29,180 nucleotides of DNA from Faecalitalea sp. UBA4312 (GTDB lineage: Bacteria > Bacillota_I > Bacilli_A > Erysipelotrichales > Erysipelotrichaceae): the NCBI GenBank assembly GCA_002394635.1, contig DGUK01000066.1:1-29180 (forward strand). Reading direction: 5' to 3'. A program made the position numbers and the translations under genes. The notes beneath the pieces were generated by a model. It was not told the origin of the DNA. It did not search any database and saw nothing but the letters and a program-made list of their open reading frames with translations. This document shows positions 1 through 7,385 of this stretch, piece after piece. Every line of letters starts with the position of its first letter. The stretch's first letter is position 1.

Positions 1-1661
1 TTGCGGTGTATCAGGGAGGAATTGAAAGGATCGTTATACGGGATGATGGAGATGGTATGGATCCGGAAGATGCCCAGTTGGCTTTTATGCGCCATGCGAC
101 CAGTAAAATGTATACCGAGGAAGACCTTTTCAATATACAGACAATGGGTTTTCGAGGAGAAGCCTTGCCAAGTATTGCTTCTGTGGCTCATGTCGTTCTG
201 GAAACTAACAATGGACATACAGGATATCGGATCGTTTATGATTATGGCCAGCTTCTGACAAAGGAGAATGTATCTTGTCCAAAGGGGACGACCGTGGATG
301 TATCCGGTTTATTTATTAAAACCCCGGCTCGTTTCAAACATTTGAAAAGTATATCCTACGAATTTTCCATAATTGCCAATCTGGTTAACCGTATGGCATT
401 AAGTCATCCGTCCATTCGTTTTGTGTTATATAACGAGGATAAAAAGGTATTTCAGACATCCGGGAATGGAAACATACAGGAAATACTTTACCAGATGTAT
501 GGTAGGGAAGTAGCTAAAAATGCAATGGCATTTGAGGCTGCAAATGAAGATTATCGCATACATGGCTATGCGGTGCAGCCAAAGATCAATCGGGCAACCA
601 AATATTTTATGTATATTACATTGAACGATCGTCTCATTCGCAGCAATGTGATCCAAAAAGCTATGGTGGATGCTTATAGTGATTTTATGCCACCTCATCG
701 ATTTCCAATCGTTGTAATGCAGATTGAAGTGGATACTCAGCTTGTGGATGTCAATGTACATCCGAATAAATGGGAAGTGCGAATGTCCAAACAAGGCCAA
801 TTGGTTGAATTGATCAAAACAACCTTGACACAAACATTGCGTTCGGCTCTAAAGACCGTAGAAGTCAAACGTGCTCCGAGCACACCGGTCTATCAGCAGC
901 AAACGCTTTACAATACACAGTCTTCGATTTCGTTTCCGTATCCGGTAGAACAATCAAATAACCAGGACTCTGTTATTCAGGAAAGTTTTGAACAATACCA
1001 GGTAACAGAACCACAGCCTATATGGCAGATGCCGGAACAGCAACCGGAAGAACCGGTGAAGGAAAGTGATCATGGTCCTTCCTTTTTTGATCATCTTCAT
1101 GTTCTTGCCCAATTGCATGATTCCTATATTTTATGCTCCAATCCGGAAGGATTGGTGATTATTGATCAGCATGCCGCTCAGGAACGATATCATTATGAAC
1201 AACTGCTGGATACGCTAAAAGAACCGGTGACTCAACAACAAGCGTTGATGCTCCCGATCCAGATCCATGTTTCTTCCGATCTGATGGGGCAGATCCAAAC
1301 AATTAACGATAAGGTATCCTTTTTTGGTCTGCATTTCGAAGAGTTTGGCACGGATCGTTTTCTGTTGAGAGAAGTACCGCTCTGGTTTCAGAACGTTGAT
1401 GCCGATGCTTTTTTACAGGATATGATGGATTACTTCCGTCAGCACCAGGATGTGGACATGGCGGCATTACGCAAGAAGATGCTGGCTACCATGGCCTGTC
1501 ATTCTTCTATCCGTTTTAATCGTCCTTTGACCATGCAGGAAATGAAGCAGGTAATCGAAGATTTAAAAAAATGTCGACAGCCATATCATTGTCCTCATGG
1601 AAGACCTACGGTCATCACTTTAAGCGATAATGACCTGCGAAAGGAATTTGAACGTGGCTAA
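1..1661 (+). CDS. mutL: DNA mismatch repair protein MutL (5'-truncated by window edge)
   Basis: MutL is the GHKL-ATPase matchmaker of methyl-independent mismatch repair. The reading frame is already open at base 3, so the true start lies upstream; the missing part is the first ~60-70 residues with ATPase motif I. Visible N-terminal motifs are RDDGDGMD (around nt 39-62) and GFRGEALPSIASV (around nt 147-185), the ATP-lid and ATP-binding motifs of the family. After a low-complexity Gln/Glu-rich linker (nt ~880-1070) comes the C-terminal dimerisation domain. It carries the metal-dependent endonuclease motif DQHA(X)2E(X)4E at nt 1164-1199, plus ACHSSIR (1494-1514) and CPHGRPT (1590-1610), which build the zinc site. 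This is therefore the nicking-competent type found in bacteria without MutH. The stop overlaps the start of miaA. mutS is presumably upstream, outside the window. Confidence 0.96.
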   Translation, partial: AVYQGGIERIVIRDDGDGMDPEDAQLAFMRHATSKMYTEEDLFNIQTMGFRGEALPSIASVAHVVLETNNGHTGYRIVYDYGQLLTKENVSCPKGTTVDVSGLFIKTPARFKHLKSISYEFSIIANLVNRMALSHPSIRFVLYNEDKKVFQTSGNGNIQEILYQMYGREVAKNAMAFEAANEDYRIHGYAVQPKINRATKYFMYITLNDRLIRSNVIQKAMVDAYSDFMPPHRFPIVVMQIEVDTQLVDVNVHPNKWEVRMSKQGQLVELIKTTLTQTLRSALKTVEVKRAPSTPVYQQQTLYNTQSSISFPYPVEQSNNQDSVIQESFEQYQVTEPQPIWQMPEQQPEEPVKESDHGPSFFDHLHVLAQLHDSYILCSNPEGLVIIDQHAAQERYHYEQLLDTLKEPVTQQQALMLPIQIHVSSDLMGQIQTINDKVSFFGLHFEEFGTDRFLLREVPLWFQNVDADAFLQDMMDYFRQHQDVDMAALRKKMLATMACHSSIRFNRPLTMQEMKQVIEDLKKCRQPYHCPHGRPTVITLSDNDLRKEFERG

Positions 1662-2568
1662 ACAGAAGGTGCTGGCTATTGTCGGTCCAACCGGCATCGG
1701 GAAAACAGCTTTATCTATTCGTCTTGCCCATGCACTGAACGGGGAAATTGTTTCCTGTGACAGTATGCAAGTCTATAAGAAAATGGATATCGGAACAGCA
1801 AAGGTAACCGAACAAGAAAAGGATGGAATCGTTCATTACCTGGTGGACGAACAGGCTTACGATATACCATATAATGTGAAGGTGTTTCAGACAAAATGCC
1901 GACAGGCGATCAAAACGATTACAGAAAAAGGAAAGTTTCCTATCCTTTGTGGAGGGACCGGCCTGTATTTAAAAGCGGCTTTATATGATTATGATTTCCA
2001 GGAGGAGAAACCAGATACTCGATACGATACGTATTTACAGACTTTAGACAATGATCAGCTTCATGAGCTGCTGAAACAAAAAGACCCGCAATCAGCAGAG
2101 AAGATCCACAACCACAACCGGAAACGGATGATACGAGCTTTGCAGATTGCACACCAAGGTCTTAATAAAACACAAAGAGAAGCGCAGCAAAACCATGAGC
2201 CGATCTATGATATCTTTTTTCTGGGATTATCGGTTGACCGCGATCTTTTACATGAACGGATCAACCGGAGAGTAGACCGGATGTTTGATGCTGGATTGGT
2301 TGAGGAAGTAGAGACATTGTTCTCAGACCCGAAGACATGGGAGTACACTAGTTTTCAGGGAATCGGCTATAAAGAGTTTAAAGCGTACTTTTTAAAAGAA
2401 AAAAATTTAGAAGAGATCCGAACACAGATCAAAACAAACTCAAGAAGATATGCAAAAAGACAATATACCTGGTTTAAGAATCAAATGGATGTTCATTGGT
2501 ATGAACCGGATGATCCTAAGATCGAAGAGGATATTCAAGCGTGGTTATCTGATTGTCGGGAGGGATAA
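1654..2568 (+). CDS. miaA: tRNA dimethylallyltransferase MiaA
   Basis: MiaA transfers the dimethylallyl group to N6 of A37 in tRNAs that read UNN codons. The protein opens with a P-loop GPTGIGKT (residues 11-18), followed by the DSMQVY substrate motif (36-41), the GGTGLYLKA segment and a C-terminal QYTWFKNQ typical of the family. I chose the GTG at 1654 because AAAGGA lies 8 bases upstream and the N-terminus then matches the usual short lead before the P-loop; an in-frame ATG at 1630 has no ribosome binding site. The GTG start overlaps the mutL stop (GTGGCTAA), a common mutL-miaA coupling. At about 304 residues it has normal length. Confidence 0.95.
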   Translation: MAKQKVLAIVGPTGIGKTALSIRLAHALNGEIVSCDSMQVYKKMDIGTAKVTEQEKDGIVHYLVDEQAYDIPYNVKVFQTKCRQAIKTITEKGKFPILCGGTGLYLKAALYDYDFQEEKPDTRYDTYLQTLDNDQLHELLKQKDPQSAEKIHNHNRKRMIRALQIAHQGLNKTQREAQQNHEPIYDIFFLGLSVDRDLLHERINRRVDRMFDAGLVEEVETLFSDPKTWEYTSFQGIGYKEFKAYFLKEKNLEEIRTQIKTNSRRYAKRQYTWFKNQMDVHWYEPDDPKIEEDIQAWLSDCREG

Positions 2569-2571
2569 GCA

Positions 2572-3477
2572 GTGAAGGAAGTATTTATTATCAATCCTCA
2601 TATAAGTCGTGATAAACAATACCGTTTAATGCAGGAAATCAAAAAGAATTTTCAAGGAAAACGGATTATCATAGAAAAGACAAAAAAAGCAGGACATGCC
2701 CAGCTGATCGCACGAAAATATGCGTTGATGGAAGAGCAGCCAGTTCATATCTTTGCGTGTGGAGGAGATGGAATTCTGCACGAAGTCGTTAACGGAATAG
2801 CCGGATACCCTCATGTTCAGCTGTCGATCATACCTATCGGAACCGGCAATGATTTTATCAAAAGCATAGATGGACTGACAAGGGAAGATTTTTTGGATCT
2901 TTCAAACTATAAAGACCCTTTTACGATGAAAGCAGATTTATTAAAGGTAAATGGAGAATATGTCATCAATACAGTTTCCTTTGGATTTGATGTATCTGTG
3001 GCCGATTATTCCAATCAGATCAAAAAACGACTACCGGTAAAAGGAATTGCTCCATATTATATGGGCATGTTGATCTCTTTATCGAAATCTTTTGAACAGT
3101 CTTATGATATTCAACTGGATGAACAGCATTTTCCGACCTGTCCTTATATGTTTGTGGTTTTTTGTAACGGCCGATTTTATGGGGGTGGTTATCAACCCTG
3201 TCCACAGGCAAAGATCGATGATGGAATGATTGATGTCTGCTTGATCAAACCAGTGAAAAAATATCAGATCGTACAATTAGCAAAGAAGTATGAACGAGGA
3301 CAGCATGTGCAGTTTTCCGATCTGGTTTCCCTGCATAAAGTGAAAGTAGCCCACCTGGATACTGATAATCAAGGAATCCTTGGTAATTTGGATGGAGAAA
3401 TCCGCGAACTGAAAAATCCGACAATCGAGATAGTAGAGCAGGCAGTCCATCTGGTGCTGCCGAAAAAGGGGGAATAA
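2572..3477 (+). CDS. Diacylglycerol/lipid kinase of the DagK (YegS/DgkB) family
   Basis: This is a soluble ATP-dependent lipid kinase of the DAGK-catalytic family, in Gram-positives often recycling diacylglycerol to phosphatidic acid; the exact substrate cannot be told from sequence. The diagnostic nucleotide-binding motif GGDGILHEVVNG occupies residues 64-75 and PIGTGNDF follows at 88-95. The C-terminal part has the expected second beta domain (FCNGRFYGGGYQPCPQAKIDDG, with LDGE near the end). Start is a GTG with GGGAGGG about 8 bases upstream. It lies 3 bases after miaA and 1 base before the CBS-domain gene, so the four genes 1-4738 look like one transcript. Length (301 aa) is standard. Confidence 0.9.
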   Translation: MKEVFIINPHISRDKQYRLMQEIKKNFQGKRIIIEKTKKAGHAQLIARKYALMEEQPVHIFACGGDGILHEVVNGIAGYPHVQLSIIPIGTGNDFIKSIDGLTREDFLDLSNYKDPFTMKADLLKVNGEYVINTVSFGFDVSVADYSNQIKKRLPVKGIAPYYMGMLISLSKSFEQSYDIQLDEQHFPTCPYMFVVFCNGRFYGGGYQPCPQAKIDDGMIDVCLIKPVKKYQIVQLAKKYERGQHVQFSDLVSLHKVKVAHLDTDNQGILGNLDGEIRELKNPTIEIVEQAVHLVLPKKGE

Positions 3478-3478
3478 G

Positions 3479-4738
3479 ATGAGCGGTATTTGGAAACAAT
3501 GTATCCTGTTAATCATATTATTATTTTTATCTGGGTTTTTTTCCTCTGCGGAAACGGCTTTGGTTTCCTGTAACAAGATCCGTATGCGAACTTTGATGGA
3601 AGAAGGAAACAAAAATGCCAAAACAGTATTGGATATGTTGGAAAATCAATCCAAGATGTTGAGTACGATCTTGATTGGAAACAATCTTGTGAATACGTTT
3701 GCGGCGAGCATCACTACGACCATTGCTTATTCATTTGGTGGGGCCGTTGTCAGCGTGGCAACATTTATCATAACTCTCATGATATTGATTTTTGGTGAGA
3801 TTACACCAAAAACCATGGCTACTCAAAAAGCAGATACTCTGGCTTTACGATATGCAGCAATTATTCATTTCCTGATGATCGTATTGACTCCGATCATTTT
3901 CTTTGTCAATGCGATCAGCTCCACATTATTGAAAAGCTTCGGAATTGACATTGACGCTGCTTCACCGACGATGACAGAGAATGAACTGCGTACAATTGTA
4001 GATGTCAGCCACGAAGAAGGGGTCATCGAAGAAGATGAAAAGGATCTGATCAATAATGTATTTGATTTTGGTGATGTAAAAGTAAAAGATATCATGGTGC
4101 CTCGAGTGCATGTTGTTATGGCAGATGTAGATTCGACCTATGATGATCTGATTGCGATATTCAGAGAAGAGCAGTATACACGGATTCCAATCTATCAAGG
4201 TTCGATGGATAATGTCATTGGAATGATCAATATGAAAGATTTACTGTTACACACAGATATTGAGCATTTTCAGTTAAACAGGATGTTGCGAAAAGTTTTC
4301 TTTATTTATGAGAATAAGCTAGTATCCGATCTGTTGCTGGAAATGAAAGAGGCCACCTTTAATTTGGCCATCGTATTGGATGAATATGGAGAATTATCCG
4401 GTATCATCACACTGGAGGACATTTTGGAAGAAATTGTCGGTGAAGTACGTGACGAATATGATGCCCATGAAGATACCAACATTCAGAGAATTACGCAGCG
4501 CGTCTATGATGTCAAAGGGTATATCAGTCTTCACGATCTGAACGATGCATTGGGACTGGATCTGGATAGTGAAAACTATGATTCGATCGGAGGACTGGTC
4601 ATAGACCGTTTAAAACGTCTGCCGGAAATCAATGACTATATTGTTTTGGAAAACGGGATCCGGTTACAGGTAATGAAAATACAGAAACATCGTATTGATG
4701 AAGTGCGGATTACTTTACCTAACAAAAAAGAAAGATAG
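3479..4738 (+). CDS. CNNM/CorC-type membrane protein with DUF21, CBS pair and transporter-associated domain
   Basis: A 419-residue inner-membrane protein of the CNNM/CorC (formerly hemolysin C) family, implicated in Mg2+ efflux or homeostasis. The N-terminal DUF21 domain (about 1-190) has hydrophobic segments at about 7-25, 60-85, 95-115 and 130-155 and contains FFSSAETAL and FGEITPK, which line the Mg2+ site in solved relatives. A pair of CBS domains follows (about 200-330, beginning DIMVPRVHVV), then a CorC_HlyC domain (about 340-415). The start ATG has GGGGG a few bases upstream, within the end of the lipid kinase gene. Substrate assignment rests on family knowledge. Confidence 0.9.
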   Translation: MSGIWKQCILLIILLFLSGFFSSAETALVSCNKIRMRTLMEEGNKNAKTVLDMLENQSKMLSTILIGNNLVNTFAASITTTIAYSFGGAVVSVATFIITLMILIFGEITPKTMATQKADTLALRYAAIIHFLMIVLTPIIFFVNAISSTLLKSFGIDIDAASPTMTENELRTIVDVSHEEGVIEEDEKDLINNVFDFGDVKVKDIMVPRVHVVMADVDSTYDDLIAIFREEQYTRIPIYQGSMDNVIGMINMKDLLLHTDIEHFQLNRMLRKVFFIYENKLVSDLLLEMKEATFNLAIVLDEYGELSGIITLEDILEEIVGEVRDEYDAHEDTNIQRITQRVYDVKGYISLHDLNDALGLDLDSENYDSIGGLVIDRLKRLPEINDYIVLENGIRLQVMKIQKHRIDEVRITLPNKKER

Positions 4739-4740
4739 TA

Positions 4741-4840
4741 AAAAAGCTCTGTTCGAGTGATATGATCCCATCAAAGTAGACATACGAAATATAAAAACGT
4801 GTATCTATGGTGCTGGGATCATGTCAGAACAAAGCTTTTT
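4741..4840. terminator. Long imperfect inverted repeat between convergent genes, probable bidirectional terminator
   Basis: The arm at 4741-4770 (AAAAAGCTCTGTTC...GATATGATCCCA) pairs with 4814-4840 (TGGGATCATGTCAGAACAA AGCTTTTT) apart from two mismatches and a small bulge, around a 43-base spacer. Each outer end finishes in a T-run in the direction of the transcript reaching it: the CBS-domain gene from the left and the HxlR gene from the right. The HxlR stop codon sits inside the right arm. The loop is long for an intrinsic terminator, so efficiency is uncertain. Confidence 0.5.
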
Positions 4841-5171
4841 ATTCTTTGTTCTTTTCACCCCATATACAAAGTTGGTCCAAAACATTCATTAAAGAGCGTC
4901 CTCGCTGGCTCAGACTGTATTCTACTTTTGGTGGGATCTGTGCATATTCCTTTCGGATAATTAATCGGTCGGCTTCCAGCTCTTTTAAATTGGCACTCAA
5001 AGTTTTATCAGATATCTTCTTAATATAACGACGAAGCTCATTAAAACGTACCGGCTCATACTCCATCAGACAATATAAAATCACCATCTTATGTTTACCG
5101 GCAATCATAGAATAGGTATAGTAGAAACCAGTCTCTTCAAAATTCGCATTCTCAATATACTTTTTGATCAT
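4839..5171 (-). CDS. HxlR-family winged-helix transcriptional regulator
   Basis: A 110-residue single-domain winged-helix protein. The HxlR signature is clear: a GKHKMVILYCL helix, RFNELRRYIKKISDKTLSANLKELEADRLI for the recognition helix region, then PPKVEYSLSQRGRSL for the wing. HxlR proteins are dimeric repressors or activators that answer aldehydes, quinones or oxidants. The usual N-terminal cysteine (CP[VI] before the GGKW helix) is absent; cysteines occur only in ILYCLM and LCIW. The start has GAAAGGA at a good distance. It is divergent from a flavin-reductase-like gene, the usual HxlR target arrangement. An AGTAC-N15-GTACT inverted repeat at 5191-5215 in the shared region is a weak operator candidate. 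Confidence 0.9.
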   Translation of the reverse strand: MIKKYIENANFEETGFYYTYSMIAGKHKMVILYCLMEYEPVRFNELRRYIKKISDKTLSANLKELEADRLIIRKEYAQIPPKVEYSLSQRGRSLMNVLDQLCIWGEKNKE

Positions 5172-5214
5172 TAATACTTTCCTTTCGTATAGTACATATC
5201 GTTGATGACAGTAC

Positions 5215-5242
5215 TTGATTAATTGATTATGTTAGTTATAAT
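5215..5242 (+). promoter_or_regulatory. Sigma-A-type promoter of the flavin-reductase-like gene
   Basis: TTGATT at 5215-5220 and a perfect TATAAT at 5237-5242 are separated by 16 bases. The predicted transcript starts about 45 bases before the ATG at 5294. The -35 box touches the AGTAC/GTACT inverted repeat (5191-5215), which would suit control by the divergent HxlR protein. Confidence 0.6.
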
Positions 5243-5293
5243 TTAAACATAAGCAGATACATGTGTCAATCAAAAGAAAAGAGGAAATAAAAA

Positions 5294-5860
5294 ATGAGAG
5301 TAAAATTAAATCAGACAGAAGGAATTTTTCCAATGCCGGTATTAATGATTGCGACATATAACGAAGATGGTAGTGTAAATGTGATGAATGCTGCCTGGGG
5401 AACCATGCAGGAAAGAGGAACGGTTGCCTTGAATTTAACCGAAACACACAAAACAGTAAAGAATATAAAGGAAAGAAAAGCGTTTACCGTCAGCATTGCC
5501 GATGCGTCACATGTTGTGGAAGCGGATTATTTTGGTGTGATTTCAGGAAATAAGGAAACAAAAAAATTTGAAAATAGTCATCTGACAGCTACGAAGGCAG
5601 AATGCGTTGATGCACCGGTCATCAATGAATTTCCGTTATGCCTGGAATGTGAATTTATCGAATACCAGGAGAATGAATATGGGGTCGGAGTGATAGGAAA
5701 AGTAGTCAATCTGACAGCGGATGAAAAGGTGATGGTTGATGGTCATATTGATATGTCATTGGTCAACGCGATTGCTTTTGATCCATACACTCATGGTTAC
5801 TATAAGGTGACAGAACGTGTCGGGGAAGCCTTTAAAGACGGTTTGAAGTTAAAGAAGTAA
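5294..5860 (+). CDS. Flavin reductase-like (flavoredoxin-type) FMN-binding protein
   Basis: A 188-residue protein of the flavin-reductase-like split-barrel family (DIM6/NTAB type). The N-terminus FPMPVLMIATYNEDGSVNVMNAAWGTM and the segment LNLTETHKTVKNIKERKAFTVSI are the FMN-binding core; the C-terminus has the family FDPYTHGYYKV segment. Members bind FMN and act as electron-transfer proteins or NAD(P)H:FMN reductases; the partner cannot be deduced here. Ribosome binding site AGAGGAAAT precedes the ATG. The gene is divergent from an HxlR regulator and is closed by a strong terminator, so it appears monocistronic and probably controlled by that regulator in response to reactive or redox-active compounds. 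Confidence 0.88.
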   Translation: MRVKLNQTEGIFPMPVLMIATYNEDGSVNVMNAAWGTMQERGTVALNLTETHKTVKNIKERKAFTVSIADASHVVEADYFGVISGNKETKKFENSHLTATKAECVDAPVINEFPLCLECEFIEYQENEYGVGVIGKVVNLTADEKVMVDGHIDMSLVNAIAFDPYTHGYYKVTERVGEAFKDGLKLKK

Positions 5861-5886
5861 AGCAGGTTCAAAAGAACCTGCTTTTT
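5861..5886. terminator. Intrinsic terminator between convergent genes
   Basis: Stem AGCAGGTTC (5861-5869), loop AAAA, GAACCTGCT (5874-5882), then a T-run on the + strand. It serves the flavin-reductase-like gene and may also work for the amidase gene ending at 5891 on the - strand. Confidence 0.9.
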
Positions 5887-5890
5887 ACTC

Positions 5891-6655
5891 TTATTTACTT
5901 TTTTCATCATGTTCCAGAATGTATTGATGATAAGCCTGAGCTACTGCATCAGCAATCAGATCAACGGTTTCATCCTTTAATAGAACTTGTTCCATGTCCG
6001 GATTGGAAAAATAACCGATTTCATACAACATGGCCGGAATGTCCTGATCACTGACCACATAAAGTGGATAATTGGCAACATCCAGAATAAAGGATTCATA
6101 ATCCCATCCGTTTTCCTGCAGATTGTCGATTATGGATTCGGCAATTGCCTGACTGACTTTATCATCCTGTCGAACAAAGAAATCATAATCTGTTGCTTCC
6201 AGATCGTTGGTATTGGCATTGACGTGAATCGATAAAAAGTAGTCGGCGTTGTTTTCTTTGGCTACATCCACACGGGCAATCAAATCTTTTTCTTCGTCTT
6301 TTTCCCATGAAATCTCATCGCTGTCTCTGGTGTAGACAATATTCAGATTTGGATTCAACTTTTTCAGACGTTCTCCAATTGCCAAAGTATAGGTTAATGT
6401 CAGATCTTTTTCTTTTGTTTCTGAATAGCCGATCGTTCCGCTGTCGTAGCCTCCATGACCTGGATCCAGGACGATGGTTACGTCTGGATATTGGCTGGTA
6501 TCGACCTTTTCTTTTTTATCCTCTTTTGGTTTGATGACAGGTTCCGGTGTTAAAAAATGAACGGATATTGTCATAATGGCAGCCAAAACACCTAAACCGG
6601 ACAACAGAATAAGATGTCGTATATGTCGGATCATGTCCGTATTTTTTTCACTCAT
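5891..6655 (-). CDS. Membrane-anchored N-acetylmuramoyl-L-alanine amidase (Amidase_3)
   Basis: Zinc-dependent peptidoglycan amidase that cleaves the bond between N-acetylmuramic acid and L-alanine. Residues 14-35 form one hydrophobic segment, so the enzyme is either anchored in the membrane or exported; a charged linker (about 40-55) precedes the catalytic domain (about 57-250). Catalytic residues are visible: the zinc ligands H67 (in LDPGHGG), E82 (KEKDLTL) and H144 (SIHVNAN), and catalytic E212 (YEIGYFSN). There is no SH3 or LysM wall-binding domain, as in CwlD-like enzymes that act in sporulation or division, but sequence alone does not assign the role. It follows the YggS gene by 54 bases on the same strand with no terminator between. 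Confidence 0.93.
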   Translation of the reverse strand: MSEKNTDMIRHIRHLILLSGLGVLAAIMTISVHFLTPEPVIKPKEDKKEKVDTSQYPDVTIVLDPGHGGYDSGTIGYSETKEKDLTLTYTLAIGERLKKLNPNLNIVYTRDSDEISWEKDEEKDLIARVDVAKENNADYFLSIHVNANTNDLEATDYDFFVRQDDKVSQAIAESIIDNLQENGWDYESFILDVANYPLYVVSDQDIPAMLYEIGYFSNPDMEQVLLKDETVDLIADAVAQAYHQYILEHDEKSK

Positions 6656-6709
6656 GGGTTTATTCTAACAAAGAACACCGTAAAAGTTTATGTGAACTTA
6701 TGTGAAAGT

Positions 6710-7330
6710 TTATTCAAATAAAGCTGTTCCAATTCGAATTTGATTGGAACCATGCTCCAAAGCCAGGCGCCAGTCATTGCTCATACCCATCGATAATACC
6801 GTCATATCAGGATATTTTTCTTTGCAAGTTTTCGATAATGCGGCCATCTGGTCAAATTCCCGTGTAACAACAGAAGTATCTTCTGTATTGGAAGCAATGC
6901 ACATCAGTCCGATTACATGAAGATTAGTAAAGCTTTGCAGTTGATCAATGAAATCCATGGCCTGAGCATAAGGATACCCGGTTTTGTTCTCATCGGTTTT
7001 GGACACCTTGATCTCGGCATAGATTTTCTGAATGAGACCATGTTTTTTGGCATGTTTATCGATTTCCTTAGCCAGTTTGATGGAATCCACACTTTCGATC
7101 ACATCGACTTTTCCGATGATATATTTCACTTTGTTTGTCTGAAGATGGCCGATGATATGCCATGTATAGGCTGGGTCATATTTAGTTAGGAATTCCTGGA
7201 CGCGGTTTTCTCCGAATACATGCAGTCCCATGGCAGCCAGCGCATCGACCTCTTCCTTCGTGTGTTTTTTAGTGACAGCGACCAGTGATATGCCTCTGTC
7301 CTGAATTTCCTGAATTAATGTTTTGTTCAT
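6710..7330 (-). CDS. YggS/PLPBP-family pyridoxal-phosphate homeostasis protein
   Basis: A 206-residue alanine-racemase-like single-domain PLP protein (YggS/YlmE/PROSC family) that buffers pyridoxal 5'-phosphate and influences amino-acid pools; no enzyme activity is established for the family. The PLP lysine is in LVAVTKKH near residue 22; FGENRVQEF, WHIIGHLQTNKVK and the phosphate-binding SMGMSNDWRLAL with RIGTALF at the C-terminus complete the signature. The start has only a poor ribosome binding site (AGGGG about 13 bases upstream). In many Gram-positives this gene sits near ftsZ/sepF; here it instead precedes a cell-wall amidase. Confidence 0.93.
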   Translation of the reverse strand: MNKTLIQEIQDRGISLVAVTKKHTKEEVDALAAMGLHVFGENRVQEFLTKYDPAYTWHIIGHLQTNKVKYIIGKVDVIESVDSIKLAKEIDKHAKKHGLIQKIYAEIKVSKTDENKTGYPYAQAMDFIDQLQSFTNLHVIGLMCIASNTEDTSVVTREFDQMAALSKTCKEKYPDMTVLSMGMSNDWRLALEHGSNQIRIGTALFE

Positions 7331-7358
7331 ATGTTTAGTATATCCCCTTTGTCAAGAG

Positions 7359-7383
7359 AAAAGCATGGATAGACCATGCTTTT
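7359..7383. terminator. Intrinsic terminator after the acyl-CoA synthetase gene
   Basis: AAAAGCATGG (7359-7368), 5-base loop, CCATGCTTTT (7374-7383). In - strand RNA the hairpin ends in a U-run just after the acyl-CoA synthetase stop at 7386. It separates the TrpR-like operon from the downstream YggS gene. Confidence 0.85.
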
Positions 7384-7385
7384 GT

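Noticed and set aside
426..833. Long open frame opposite mutL (135 codons)
   Set aside because: It lies wholly inside mutL on the other strand, has no ribosome binding site and its protein is low in family-like features.
7337..7355. TTGACA and TATACT on the - strand before the YggS gene
   Set aside because: The two hexamers are only 7 bases apart, so they cannot form one sigma-A promoter; no better pair was found.
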